From assembly GCA_021770345.1 (NCBI GenBank), contig JAETRD010000014.1:62001-126000 (forward strand): a stretch of 64,000 bases of DNA, in the 5' to 3' direction. Shown piece after piece: positions 39,513-48,848 of this stretch. A model generated the notes under the pieces. The model was given only the letters and a program-made list of their open reading frames with translations. It made no database searches and was not told where the DNA came from. This DNA comes from Lachnospiraceae bacterium (GTDB lineage: Bacteria; Bacillota; Clostridia; Lachnospirales; Lachnospiraceae). Position numbers and translations under genes: made by a program. The number at the start of each line of letters is the position of its first letter. Within the stretch, counting starts at the first letter, position 1.

Positions 39513-41282
39513 TTACTCTCCGTCCTGTTCTGCATCAAAGCCAGCCTCGGCCAATATCTGATAAATTTCCATGGAATATGCGCTTCTGTCATCATTTGCA
39601 TACAGCGCAAGCGCCTGCTCCTCAGAGACGCCGAAACCGCTCAGCGCTCCCATCGCCTGCTCCCTGACAGCCTCCAGCTGTGAACTGCATCCGTACTGCT
39701 CCGCCTCCCCGGCATACTTCTCGCACCTTCCGATCGCGCGAATCAGCGAATCGAGCGCCAGATCATAATAATCGTATGCAAAGAAACTCTGATATGCGTT
39801 ATATTCTCCCGAAGCATACGCTAAAATCCGGCATTTCTCATAAATCTCCGTATCCGCTTCCCTGATCTCCATACCGGAAAGACGGGCAAACGCACTCTCG
39901 TAATCGCCCAGATCATAGCTCTTCTGCGCCTCTGTGAGACTGTTGGAATAGCCGAACAGATTCGTTCCGATGATCACGAGCGCTAAAAACGAACCTGCCA
40001 TGACAAAGCACAGTATTACAGGCACCTTCGGAAGCGGCGGTGTGTTATCCGGCTCCTTCGGCTTTTTCGGCTTCTTTTCTTTCTTCGGCCGGTTTGCCTT
40101 TTCCTGCTTCTTCTGCTCTCTCTTCGCAGCACGCTCTTTCTTTTTCTGTTCCTTTTTCTCTTTCTTTTCCTGCTTCTTGCGGGCCTTTTCGTCTATGGCC
40201 GGCTTTTCCGGAATATCTTCCAAAGAATCGCCGCCGCCATCCAGAGACTGCAGCAGAGCAAGGTTCTCATCCGTCAGATCCTCAATATTTGCCGGCATCA
40301 CCGGCGCACTGCCTGTCTTTGCGGCAGCCACTTCCTCCTCGTCCGGCCCGAACAAAAGCGTCGAAAACCGTTTCAGAAATCCCGGTTTTTTCTCCTTTTT
40401 CGCATCCTCTTCCGCAGTCTCGGCATCGGGCTCACCCGCCAGTCCCGCAAGACCGTCATCCATCATCATATCAATTCCGATGTCATCGATATCGCCGCCA
40501 GGCTCCGACTCCGCCGACATAAAATCGTCCATATTTCCGGTCTCGTCCGGATCCGAAAATTCTCCCTCTGACTGCAAGAGGTTCATCAAATCATCATCTA
40601 ACTGCACATCCGCATCCTCATCATCCATTTGATTTTCTTCGGAAACCATAAATCCGCCCATCGCATCGGTTTCCTCCGCCATATCAGACCCGACATCCGG
40701 TATGTCATCGAGTCCGGCATCCGCCGGCTCCGGTTCAGACTCCGACAGGTCAAATCCGACATCCGGTATGTCATCGAGTCCGGCATCCGGTATATCAATC
40801 CCCGAATCCGGCATTTCTTCGGTCGGTTCCATCCCAAACCCGGGCATATCGCCGATGGTATCCACCATCACATCGTCATCCGGTGCCTCTTTTGCCGCAC
40901 CCTCTAAAATACCGTTCAGATTCTCGAAGAGCACTTCGTCTCCCGCCGGCTCCCTTTCGGACCCTGCTCCCTCATCCGCGGCCAACTCCTGCTCAAACGC
41001 GCGGATGAACGCATCCGTGTCCTCGCCGGACAAAAGCTCTTCCTCAAACGCCTGCAGAAATTCCTCCTCCGACTCCCCGCGTTCCCCGCCGGGCAAAACC
41101 GTTTCCTCCGGCCAAACTTCCGCGCGCACCGGCTCTTCCGCCTGCATCACTTCCGCCGTTTCCGGCTCCGCTGCAGCCGTCATCCCCTCCGCGTGCATCC
41201 GTTCCTCCGGTTCGGGTTCACTCTTTTTCCCACTGATGGATTCCCGCAACAATCCATCCAGATACTCTTCTGAATTGCTCAT
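39513..41282 (-). CDS. Large acidic/basic single-pass membrane protein with repeats
   Basis: A 589-residue protein of unknown family. Residues 1-300 are extremely acidic and low-complexity, including two copies of GLDDIPDVG (with F/S D following) and other DDIPD repeats. Residues about 345-420 are a lysine/glutamate-rich basic block (KKQEKKEKKEQKKKERAAKR). A membrane helix follows (VPVILCFVMAGSFLALVIIG), then an extracytoplasmic helical region (AQKSYDLGDYESAFARLSGM), TPR-like. It lies between CheV and hisH. The charge layout suggests a scaffold between cytoplasm and wall. Confidence 0.6.
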   Translation of the reverse strand: MSNSEEYLDGLLRESISGKKSEPEPEERMHAEGMTAAAEPETAEVMQAEEPVRAEVWPEETVLPGGERGESEEEFLQAFEEELLSGEDTDAFIRAFEQELAADEGAGSEREPAGDEVLFENLNGILEGAAKEAPDDDVMVDTIGDMPGFGMEPTEEMPDSGIDIPDAGLDDIPDVGFDLSESEPEPADAGLDDIPDVGSDMAEETDAMGGFMVSEENQMDDEDADVQLDDDLMNLLQSEGEFSDPDETGNMDDFMSAESEPGGDIDDIGIDMMMDDGLAGLAGEPDAETAEEDAKKEKKPGFLKRFSTLLFGPDEEEVAAAKTGSAPVMPANIEDLTDENLALLQSLDGGGDSLEDIPEKPAIDEKARKKQEKKEKKEQKKKERAAKREQKKQEKANRPKKEKKPKKPKEPDNTPPLPKVPVILCFVMAGSFLALVIIGTNLFGYSNSLTEAQKSYDLGDYESAFARLSGMEIREADTEIYEKCRILAYASGEYNAYQSFFAYDYYDLALDSLIRAIGRCEKYAGEAEQYGCSSQLEAVREQAMGALSGFGVSEEQALALYANDDRSAYSMEIYQILAEAGFDAEQDGE

Positions 41283-41361
41283 CTGGTCCCTCCGCTACCT
41301 GTAACTTAATTTGGGGATGTGATAAGCAAACTATCACACCCCCTCTTCGCCTCAATCTCAC

Positions 41362-42270
41362 TCAGTCCATATGCTTGTCAATTAATCCGTCTATCGCCGA
41401 AACCAGATTACCGATCTCCGGCTTGGTCAGCTGGGCATCCGCGCCGAGCTGTTCTCCCTTTCTGCGGATCTCGTCGTTAATCAGAGACGAGAAAATAATC
41501 AGCGGTATCTTCCTCAAAGTATCGTCGGACTTCGTCAGCTTCGTCAGGCGATGTCCGTCCATAAGCGGCATCTCGATATCCGTAATGATGCAGTGCACTT
41601 TGTCGTAAACATTGCCCTGTTTCTTGAATTCCTGGAGCTTATCCCATGCTTCCTGTCCGTTCATCGTCACAATCAGCTTCGTATATCCCGCTTTCTTGAG
41701 GCAGTCGGTAATCAGCTTGCTCAGCAGCGGGGAATCCTCCGCGAGAAGAATCGGTGAATCGGATCTCTCACGCTCCTCCATATTCTCGACATCCGACACC
41801 TTAAGTCCCGTCTCGGGGCTGATATCGGTCACGATCTTCTCAAAGTCGAGGATGATAATCAATTTGTCCGCCATCTTAATGATACCGGTAGACGCGCTGT
41901 TCTCCTCCGTGTTGATCGTGGAATCCGGCTTGATGATGGACTCCCAGGACACACGGTGAATGCCGAGAACCTCATCCACATGAAACGCAATGTTTAACTT
42001 GTTGAAATTCGTGATGATGAACAGACCCTTATCCTCCATCCCTTCCGGCATGCCGAGGCATCTCTTGAGGTTGACCACGGAAATCATTGTGTCACGCGGC
42101 ATAAAGATTCCTTCGATACTCGGATGTGAATTTGGTACCGGCGTAATCGGATGATACGTCAAAATCTCTCTGATTTTGGCTACATTAATACCGTAATGGT
42201 TATTACCCAGCGTAAACTCTAAAACCTCTAATTCGTTTGTTCCTGATTCCAACAGAATATTTGTATCCAT
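41362..42270 (-). CDS. cheV: Chemotaxis coupling protein CheV (CheW-receiver)
   Basis: A 302-residue fusion: an N-terminal CheW domain (ELEVLEFTLGNNHYGINVAK, then IREILTYHPITPVPNSHPSI) and a C-terminal receiver domain with phospho-acceptor aspartate in CIITDIEMPLMDG. CheV couples chemoreceptors to the CheA kinase and adapts the signal. No other che genes are in the window. A promoter with a dyad lies upstream. Confidence 0.9.
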   Translation of the reverse strand: MDTNILLESGTNELEVLEFTLGNNHYGINVAKIREILTYHPITPVPNSHPSIEGIFMPRDTMISVVNLKRCLGMPEGMEDKGLFIITNFNKLNIAFHVDEVLGIHRVSWESIIKPDSTINTEENSASTGIIKMADKLIIILDFEKIVTDISPETGLKVSDVENMEERERSDSPILLAEDSPLLSKLITDCLKKAGYTKLIVTMNGQEAWDKLQEFKKQGNVYDKVHCIITDIEMPLMDGHRLTKLTKSDDTLRKIPLIIFSSLINDEIRRKGEQLGADAQLTKPEIGNLVSAIDGLIDKHMD

Positions 42271-42324
42271 GACTATCTCTCCTCTCGCTAGTATCGCAAT
42301 TCAATCCGCAAAATACTTACGGCT

Positions 42325-42343
42325 ATTATAGCACATTGGTGCT
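42325..42343 (-). promoter_or_regulatory. cheV promoter -10 with adjacent dyad
   Basis: Minus strand TATAAT (42330-42325) lies right next to AGCAC-CAAT-GTGCT (42343-42330), which occupies the -35 to -10 spacer. The -35 is weak (TGCAAT). Suggests control by a small dimeric regulator. Confidence 0.5.
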
Positions 42344-42368
42344 AAAATTGCATTATTTTTCACTCATT

Positions 42369-43088
42369 TTATAAAATAATTTGATAATTATTCCCGTCCA
42401 CGGACACTTCAAGATTTAAACTGTCCACGGACACCACGCTGTCCGGAACCTGGAACAGCAGAACCGTCTCCACCGTTTCCCCTGCGGCCACCGTTCCTTC
42501 ATAAGCCGCAAAATCCTGTGTCAGAATCGTAACCTCGGCCGGGCTGCGCACTTCTCCGTTGACCGTAGCCGAAAACCGGGGCTGTCTCGAAAGGAAATCG
42601 AGTGCCGCTTCCTGTTCCGAGTTGTTTGTAATGTCAATCCCGAGTATCAGATATGTATATCCGCGATCGGCCTGCACGGCATAGTAGGAATTCTCCACAT
42701 AACTGTCGTCAAGTCTGGCGCCTACATAGGAAAAGGAAACCCCGTCCACGCCGAACAGCTGCGCAAAATCCGCAGTCTGTGCCGCCGGCTGTTCCGTGTC
42801 TCCCGCAGGGGCTGTCGGTACGCCCGGCGCCTCATCGTCCGGGGCGACCTCCGTCTCCTGTTCCTCCGTCTCCGCAGGCAGTTCCTCTTCCTCCGCCTCA
42901 TCCATATCCACCCAGGAAAGTCCCTCTTTCTGGTAGGTGTTATACTTTGTCACCATATGAGCCGCATAGCTGACAATGATACTCTCCTCACTCCCGGTAA
43001 GGCTGTATGCCGTATCACCGCATCCGGTAAGCATCAGTCCCGCCGCCGCTGCCACTGCAATCTGTACTGTCTTTTTCCTCATAAGCAT
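42369..43088 (-). CDS. Lipoprotein with acidic linker and beta-sandwich (DUF4352-like)
   Basis: A 239-residue lipoprotein. The signal peptide ends in LMLTGC (cysteine at residue 23); a proline/glutamate/threonine-rich linker (about 70-110) spaces it from the membrane; the last 130 residues form a beta domain (VSFSYVGARLDDSYVENSYY; YTYLILGIDITNNSEQEAAL) like telokin-type DUF4352 domains. Role unknown; it follows the kinase gene. Confidence 0.7.
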   Translation of the reverse strand: MLMRKKTVQIAVAAAAGLMLTGCGDTAYSLTGSEESIIVSYAAHMVTKYNTYQKEGLSWVDMDEAEEEELPAETEEQETEVAPDDEAPGVPTAPAGDTEQPAAQTADFAQLFGVDGVSFSYVGARLDDSYVENSYYAVQADRGYTYLILGIDITNNSEQEAALDFLSRQPRFSATVNGEVRSPAEVTILTQDFAAYEGTVAAGETVETVLLFQVPDSVVSVDSLNLEVSVDGNNYQIIL

Positions 43089-43149
43089 CCTCGCCCGTTC
43101 TCTTTCTCATTTTATGTTAGCATTTCAAAATAAATATGGCAACAAAAAT

Positions 43150-44685
43150 TTATTTTCCCATATCAAGTTCAAACCAAAACTCTACGCCGTCGCTGTGGTT
43201 GACGACGCCGCATTCCCTGTGATGTGAGGCCATGATCGCCTTCACGATGGAAAGTCCGATGCCGCTGCCGCCGTACGCTCTGGTGCGCGCCTTGTCTACC
43301 TTGTAGAACTTGTTCCATATCTTATCGATATCCTCGTCGGGAATCCTGCTTCCGGTATTAAACACGCTCACCCGCACACACAAATCAGTCTCCCGGTAAC
43401 GGATCGCAATCTGCTTCGGCTCACCCGCATAGTGAATCGCGTTGCTCAGATAATTGGTGACAACCTCTTCCACCATAAACTCGTCCGCCCACACAAACAG
43501 CGGCTCCGTCGGGCATTCCGTCACCGTGATGTTCTCCTGCTGCAGCAAAATCCCTGCCGCGCTCACCACGCCCGCGATCAGTTCCGTCAGATCAAACCGC
43601 TCGATGGAAATCGTCTCATTTCCGGATTCCAGCTGATTTAAGGTCAGAAGCTTCTGAACCATACGGTTCATCTTGTCCGCTTCGTCCATGATAACCTCGC
43701 AGTAGAAATCCCTGCTCTCGGCGTCTTCGTTGATGCATTCGCGCAGACCTTCCGCATACCCCTGAATCAGCGCCAGCGGGGTTTTCAGCTCATGCGAAAC
43801 ATTTGACAGAAATTCCTTTCGCATTCGGTCTACCTGCGTCTTTTTTTCTATGTCGATCAGCAGCTGATTGTTGGCGCTTTTCAGCTCTGAGATCGTCCTC
43901 TCTAACGTGTTCGACAACTCGTTCATATGCGCGCCGAGCTCGTCAATCTCATTGTATTTGGTTCTCGGGAGATATTTCGCCTCAAAATCCAGCTCGGTCA
44001 TCCGCTTCGAGATGTCCGTGAGTTCTAAGATCGGCATCGTGATTCTCCCCGATACAAAAAAAGCAGTCACCGCGCCGAACACGATGGCCAGCACCGCAAC
44101 ATACGCCAAAAACTCATTGGATACCTTCACACTCTCCCGGATACTCTCGAGCGCGGTGCGCATCAGTATCATATTTCCGTCGGAAAGACTGCCGTAGAGC
44201 ACGAGATATTCGGAATCCAGCCGTGTATCCTTCTGCCGCTGAATGACATAGTTCTCCTTTTCCGAAAGAACCGTAACCTCATTCTCACGCTCTCCGAAAA
44301 TAATGTCGAGAAACTCTATCAGCATTTGCTGCGTGTCATTGACGGAGGACCGCACGATCGCGCGCTCCGCGCTGATGATCATCACCGTGATATTCCCGTT
44401 GGCACACAGGTTTTCAAATGTCACGTCAAAATCTCTGTCCAAAAGCCGGTCGTTCCTGCTCGCCTCATCAATCGTCGAAAAACTGTCGGCCAGCATGTCC
44501 TGCTTGTCTTCCACATAGTAGTGCTCCAGAAAAACAGTGTTTAAAAACCAGCACAGCAGAACCGTTCCCGCCGCGACTCCGAGGATACTCCGCGCAATCT
44601 GCCACGTCAGCGAACCGTTTCCGCTATTTTTCAACACATTTTTTGTATTCGTTTTAATTAATTGAATTTTATGCCTTATTTCCAT
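43150..44685 (-). CDS. Sensor histidine kinase
   Basis: A 511-residue kinase. Membrane helices at about residues 29-52 and 189-213 enclose an extracytoplasmic domain of about 135 residues; HAMP, then SHELKTPLALIQGYAEGL, an N box (NYLSNAIHYAG), and GSGIGLSIVK. It is 25 bases after the response regulator. The start is placed at the ATG at 44685 although the ribosome site is weak; a TTG at 44694 is also possible. Stimulus unknown. Confidence 0.88.
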   Translation of the reverse strand: MEIRHKIQLIKTNTKNVLKNSGNGSLTWQIARSILGVAAGTVLLCWFLNTVFLEHYYVEDKQDMLADSFSTIDEASRNDRLLDRDFDVTFENLCANGNITVMIISAERAIVRSSVNDTQQMLIEFLDIIFGERENEVTVLSEKENYVIQRQKDTRLDSEYLVLYGSLSDGNMILMRTALESIRESVKVSNEFLAYVAVLAIVFGAVTAFFVSGRITMPILELTDISKRMTELDFEAKYLPRTKYNEIDELGAHMNELSNTLERTISELKSANNQLLIDIEKKTQVDRMRKEFLSNVSHELKTPLALIQGYAEGLRECINEDAESRDFYCEVIMDEADKMNRMVQKLLTLNQLESGNETISIERFDLTELIAGVVSAAGILLQQENITVTECPTEPLFVWADEFMVEEVVTNYLSNAIHYAGEPKQIAIRYRETDLCVRVSVFNTGSRIPDEDIDKIWNKFYKVDKARTRAYGGSGIGLSIVKAIMASHHRECGVVNHSDGVEFWFELDMGK

Positions 44686-44710
44686 AATTGTCAATAGTGT
44701 TTAGCCGCCG

Positions 44711-45400
44711 TCATCCGCCCTGCCGCTCCACCTCAAACTTGTAGCCCATCCCCCAGATTGTCCGGATATATGCTCCCTTATCGCCGATTTTTGCCCGCAG
44801 TTTCTTCACATGCGTGTCTATCGTCCGCGCATCCCCAAAGTAATCATAGTTCCAGACATGATTCAGAATCTTCTCTCTCGAAAGCGCAATTCCTTTATTT
44901 TCCATAAAATAGACCAGCAGCTGGAATTCCTTGTAACTTAACTCCACCGGCTCTCCGTCCACGGTCACCATATGAGCACTCTTATCGACAGAAATCCCGC
45001 CCGCGCAAAGCGTCTCCTGCGGCTCGCCGCCACCGGTGCGCCGCAGGATTGCCCCGACTCTCGCCACCAGTATTTTCGGGGAAAACGGCTTTGCGATATA
45101 CTCGTCCACCCCCAGCTCGAAGCCGTTTAGCTCGTCGCTCTCATCCCCCTTCGCGGTGAGCATGATAATCGGAACCTTCGAGCTCTCGCGCACTTCCCTG
45201 CACACCTCGAACCCGTTTCGCCCGGGCATCATCACGTCGAGAATCAGCATTGCGATATCCGGTTCCCGGTAAAAAACGGCAAGCGCCTCGTCCCCGTCCG
45301 CCGCCTCTAACACCTCATAATTCTCCCGGACGAGAAAATCCTTTACCAGCTTGCGCATTCTGCTCTCGTCATCCACCACCAGTATCTTAATCCTGCTCAA
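44711..45400 (-). CDS. OmpR/PhoB-family response regulator
   Basis: A 229-residue regulator with receiver D55 (MLILDVMMPGRNG) and a winged helix (ELSYKEFQLLVYFMENKGIA; IDTHVKKLRAKIG). A TTG start at 45400 overlaps the end of the upstream gene and follows GGAGAAGG. It pairs with the kinase downstream. Confidence 0.9.
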   Translation of the reverse strand: MSRIKILVVDDESRMRKLVKDFLVRENYEVLEAADGDEALAVFYREPDIAMLILDVMMPGRNGFEVCREVRESSKVPIIMLTAKGDESDELNGFELGVDEYIAKPFSPKILVARVGAILRRTGGGEPQETLCAGGISVDKSAHMVTVDGEPVELSYKEFQLLVYFMENKGIALSREKILNHVWNYDYFGDARTIDTHVKKLRAKIGDKGAYIRTIWGMGYKFEVERQGG

Positions 45401-45962
45401 TTTCCTTCTCCCTCTCCGCAAGTGCGGCCTCGCGCTCTTCTAATTCCCGTTCCCACTGCTCGTACCGGTCGATCAGCTTTGTCTCGTAATTAAGAATCGT
45501 GGGGCTGTTTGAAAACATGCTGACCGTAAACATCCCGACGACACACAAAAACAGAACCAGGCAGATGCCAAGCGCGGCCTGATATCGTTTTCTGAAGTCA
45601 AAATTTTTGACCTGCATCTGCGGTTCGGGCGCCGTCTTGCGCTCCGTCCGCCTTTTTTTCTGTATGCTCTCCTCGAGCACCGGGTGCGAAACCGGAATCG
45701 GAAGGACCGCCTCCCCGTCGATAAACGGAATGGACCTCAGATACTCCTGCAGCTCCTTTAAGTAGGCATATCCCACCGCCGTCTCAAACAGCTTTTGCTG
45801 AATCATCTTATTGTAGATGCCAAGCACCGCTTCCGGCGTGTCCATATTTATTTTCTCCCGGAGATACCGGATTCCCTCGGCCTCCTTTTTCGCCTGCGCC
45901 GCCTCCTCCTCGTTTTCAAAGCAGAAACCGCCGATTATGATTCCGTTTTTGTTCTCAGCCAT
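45387..45962 (-). CDS. Membrane protein with C-terminal coiled coil, unknown function
   Basis: A 191-residue protein: N-terminal helical part (FENEEEAAQAKKEAEGIRYL), a membrane helix at about 132-152 (ALGICLVLFLCVVGMFTVSM) and a charged coiled coil (YEQWERELEEREAALAEREK). It overlaps the response regulator by 14 bases and the cyclase by 8 bases. Lachnospiraceae have similar genes next to kinases, but no role is known to me. Confidence 0.6.
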   Translation of the reverse strand: MAENKNGIIIGGFCFENEEEAAQAKKEAEGIRYLREKINMDTPEAVLGIYNKMIQQKLFETAVGYAYLKELQEYLRSIPFIDGEAVLPIPVSHPVLEESIQKKRRTERKTAPEPQMQVKNFDFRKRYQAALGICLVLFLCVVGMFTVSMFSNSPTILNYETKLIDRYEQWERELEEREAALAEREKEIEQD

Positions 45963-47529
45963 ATTTTAGCATTCCTCTTTTTATCTCAAAAAATGTAACT
46001 CTGTTCTTGCCGTATTCCTTCGCCTTGAGCAGCGCCTCGTCCGCACAGGAAAACAGCGAATCGTAGGAAATATCCAGATTGCTGTTGTAGGAGACTCCGA
46101 CGCTGACGCTCCCCTGCACGCTGGCATTTTTCCCGAACCGGCTTTCCGCAAACGTCTCCCGGAAAACCTCCACGCGGCTCTCAAGCTCCCCCACATCGTC
46201 AATCTCACGGACAAAGATCAGAAACTCGTCCCCGCCGAACCGCCCCGCCAGATCCTCTGCAAACTGTTCGTTGATGAGCACTGCAAGCCGCTCTATCACC
46301 TCGTCCCCGACCAGGTGGCCGTAGCTGTCGTTCATGAGTTTAAAATTGTCGATATCTATCAGGATCATTGCATCCGTAATCCCCCGGTTGCGCTCCGCGA
46401 GATAATTCTCCACCTCAAACCGAAACGCACTCCCATTCAGGAGTCCGGTTGCCAGATCGCATTTGCTCCGAAACTCAAATTCCTGCCTCTGTTTTTCCAG
46501 CTCCTGCAGGTTTTCGATATTGTCTAAATTCTGCTGCTTGAACTTCTGGATCGCACTCTCGTACTCGCTGCGCATCGCCACATAATTGTGACAGCTCTCG
46601 AGGTATTTGCCGCGTCCGCCAAATGTTTTCTGATACAGTACTTCCAGTTCCTCCATCCGCATCTGCAGTTCAAACAGCTCCGTGATACTCAGCTTTTCCT
46701 TCAGGATATCAAGAAAGCGGCGCGCCTCGACCTTTCTGCCCTTCTCGATCAGAAACGTGCACAGTTCCGCATAGCTGTCTATCTGTTCAATATACGCGTC
46801 ATCATATATCAGATATTCGCGTATCTCCTCCACAAGCGCTTCCATCCGGCTCTCCGTGCCGGACTGCTCCTCCATCCACACCTCGAGAATGCTCTTTGAG
46901 AGCAGGATCCCTTCGTGAAACGTCACCTGATAGTAGGAGTCCGCCTCGCGCTTGACGCGCCTGACGTCGTCGTAATTACCCATCCGGAATAAAATCTGTG
47001 CCTGCTGAATCAGACAGAGCAGAATCAGCATCATTGCCGGCCTGCTGTGACTGCTCTGCGCTGCCTCATACCCCTGTCTGCAATAGCTCATGGCCTTCTG
47101 ATAATCTCCGAGACTCTGATACAGGATTCCGGCATTCAACAGCGCCGCGACCTGTCCCTCCACGCTGTGGTTTCTCTTCGCGGTCTCGTTCGCCAGCAGG
47201 TAATAATTCAGCGCGACACTCTCGTATCCCATAAAAGAAAACAGCATGCCGAGCATGTTGTAAGCCTCCGTCTCGAGATACTGATAGTCCAGTGTCTTTT
47301 CGATGGCGAGACACCGGGTCAAAACGGCGATGGTGTCGCGGTATCTCCCCTTGTGAAAGGAGATATCCCCGCGCAGAAATGCCGCCTCCGCGAGCTCGTC
47401 CGGCGTCGCCTGCACCGCGAGGCACCTGTCATAATTTTCCAGCAGCGCCCAGACATCCTCCCTGGAATTATTATACTGACAGGAGATAATTTTTTCTCTG
47501 ATATCCCGTTTTACTTCCCCGATTCCCAT
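45955..47529 (-). CDS. TPR-GGDEF diguanylate cyclase
   Basis: A 524-residue cytoplasmic protein. The N-terminal 330 residues form TPR repeats (YNMLGMLFSFMGYESVALNY; LNAGILYQSLGDYQKAMSYC), then a linker and a GGDEF domain (about 350-515) with an intact GRFGGDEFLIF active site and a DNFKLMNDSYGH substrate region. It should make cyclic di-GMP. The TPR part probably receives a protein signal. It overlaps the coiled-coil membrane protein gene. Confidence 0.9.
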   Translation of the reverse strand: MGIGEVKRDIREKIISCQYNNSREDVWALLENYDRCLAVQATPDELAEAAFLRGDISFHKGRYRDTIAVLTRCLAIEKTLDYQYLETEAYNMLGMLFSFMGYESVALNYYLLANETAKRNHSVEGQVAALLNAGILYQSLGDYQKAMSYCRQGYEAAQSSHSRPAMMLILLCLIQQAQILFRMGNYDDVRRVKREADSYYQVTFHEGILLSKSILEVWMEEQSGTESRMEALVEEIREYLIYDDAYIEQIDSYAELCTFLIEKGRKVEARRFLDILKEKLSITELFELQMRMEELEVLYQKTFGGRGKYLESCHNYVAMRSEYESAIQKFKQQNLDNIENLQELEKQRQEFEFRSKCDLATGLLNGSAFRFEVENYLAERNRGITDAMILIDIDNFKLMNDSYGHLVGDEVIERLAVLINEQFAEDLAGRFGGDEFLIFVREIDDVGELESRVEVFRETFAESRFGKNASVQGSVSVGVSYNSNLDISYDSLFSCADEALLKAKEYGKNRVTFFEIKRGMLKYG

Positions 47530-47619
47530 ATCGCTTCCCCACTCTTATGCAGCCGGCGGATTCTGCGCGCAACACGCACGGCGTGCAGGACAATATTTGT
47601 CAAATGAATACTATCTCTA

Positions 47620-48135
47620 TTATAAAAAATACCTCCCGGAAATGCAACTTTTAAGTTCTTTTCTTCCTGAAATCTGCATTTTTTCATAGATATGGGACGC
47701 ATGTTTTTTAACTGTCGTCTCCGAAATGAAAAGTTCCTCCGCAATCTGCCGGTTTGAATATCCGCGAAAGATCAGCCACGCCACTTCCTGTTCTCTCGCG
47801 CTCAACCCCGCCCGCTCCATCCCGGCAAAAAACTCCTTTTCCTGTCCGGCAGTGGAAAGCTGCTGTCGATCGGAACATATCTCCTGCCCGGCGCAAATCT
47901 TCTCTCCGCCGTCTTGGACCATTTCTTCCCCGGATTTTCCGTCATCCCCTGCCTGCTGCGCATTCAGCCACACCCGAAACAGGAGAAACGTCGGAATCAT
48001 CAGAAGAACGGTAAGCCCGTTGGCGGCCAGACGCGTGATATCGCCCTGAATGGTCTTTGTCTGCAGCACCAGAAGAATTACCACGAGCACGGCATACAAT
48101 ATCCCCACAAAGACTCCCGCAGCCCGCTTCCGCAT
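47620..48135 (-). CDS. Membrane-tethered LuxR-type transcription regulator
   Basis: A 171-residue protein with two N-terminal membrane helices (about residues 7-25 and 38-58), a linker of about 55 residues and a C-terminal LuxR-type helix-turn-helix (LSAREQEVAWLIFRGYSNRQ; ISETTVKKHASHIYEKMQI). A DNA-binding domain fixed to the membrane without a receiver domain suggests direct membrane sensing. It is adjacent to and 1 base apart from the MotA-like gene. Confidence 0.8.
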   Translation of the reverse strand: MRKRAAGVFVGILYAVLVVILLVLQTKTIQGDITRLAANGLTVLLMIPTFLLFRVWLNAQQAGDDGKSGEEMVQDGGEKICAGQEICSDRQQLSTAGQEKEFFAGMERAGLSAREQEVAWLIFRGYSNRQIAEELFISETTVKKHASHIYEKMQISGRKELKSCISGRYFL

Positions 48136-48636
48136 CTACTCCTCCTCCATATAATTCACAATCTTTTTCTCAACCTCAACGGAAAGCGGCAGCAGCAGCA
48201 TCTCAAATATCGAAACATAGAAAACCGACAGGATCGCCTGGGCAAAATACGGCCCGATTGTCTCCGGCATATCGAGGGAATGCAGCAGCATAATAACGGC
48301 AAAGGACACATTCATAAGCCCGGCGCAGACCACCTGCCGCTGTACTAAGCGCACCGCGGCCTGCGTGCGCTTGAGCTCCGCCAGCTTATAGGCCGCATCT
48401 TCTCTGCCGATGAGAAATGCCCGCAGGAAATCCTCCCACAGTCCGCTCGCCGCCAGCACCGGAATGCAGAGCACCAGAATAACAAGTATCGACGGGATAT
48501 CGGTAAAATAGCTCACTCTGTGTTCCCATTCCGAAATCCCCTCATTTACAATCAGCATGGCTGCAAACGCAGCGATAAGACTTACGATTTCCACAAGCAT
48601 CACCTTTGCCGTACCGTTTGATTTCCGTTCCCTCAT
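48136..48636 (-). CDS. MotA/TolQ/ExbB-like membrane protein
   Basis: A 166-residue protein with four likely membrane helices (about residues 12-30, 46-66, 103-121, 132-152). The TDIPSILVILVLCIPVLAAS segment, a cytoplasmic AAYKLAELKRTQAAVRLVQR loop and the later IGPYFAQAILSVFYVSIFEM match the MotA/TolQ/ExbB pattern, but it is shorter than MotA and has no MotB partner. It may feed the adjacent membrane regulator. Confidence 0.6.
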   Translation of the reverse strand: MRERKSNGTAKVMLVEIVSLIAAFAAMLIVNEGISEWEHRVSYFTDIPSILVILVLCIPVLAASGLWEDFLRAFLIGREDAAYKLAELKRTQAAVRLVQRQVVCAGLMNVSFAVIMLLHSLDMPETIGPYFAQAILSVFYVSIFEMLLLPLSVEVEKKIVNYMEEE

Positions 48637-48782
48637 AGCCGAACCCTCCTCGTTTCATAAAAACTTTTGATAACCGTACACTCGATTGACAAGAGCATCT
48701 TCTATCTCAGGAATATCATATCCGCGCCCGATCTGGCAATACTACCTTTTGATTTTGAGGGAGTATTTATGCCATATAAAAC

Positions 48783-48823
48783 AGCCGCAGCAGGCGTCCG
48801 CCTCCGGACTGCCTGCTGCGGCT
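48783..48823. terminator. Bidirectional terminator between glgP and the MotA-like gene
   Basis: AGCCGCAGCAGGC and its exact complement (48783-48795, 48811-48823) form a 13-bp stem; T runs follow on both strands (TTTTAT on minus, TTTCTTTTC on plus). It ends glgP transcription. Confidence 0.8.
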
Positions 48824-48848
48824 GCTCGTTTCTTTTCTTTTTATCCGT

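Noticed and set aside
42653-42973. Plus-strand proline/arginine-rich frame of 106 residues
   Set aside because: It lies opposite to the lipoprotein gene, has no ribosome site and its composition is that of a reverse-strand shadow.
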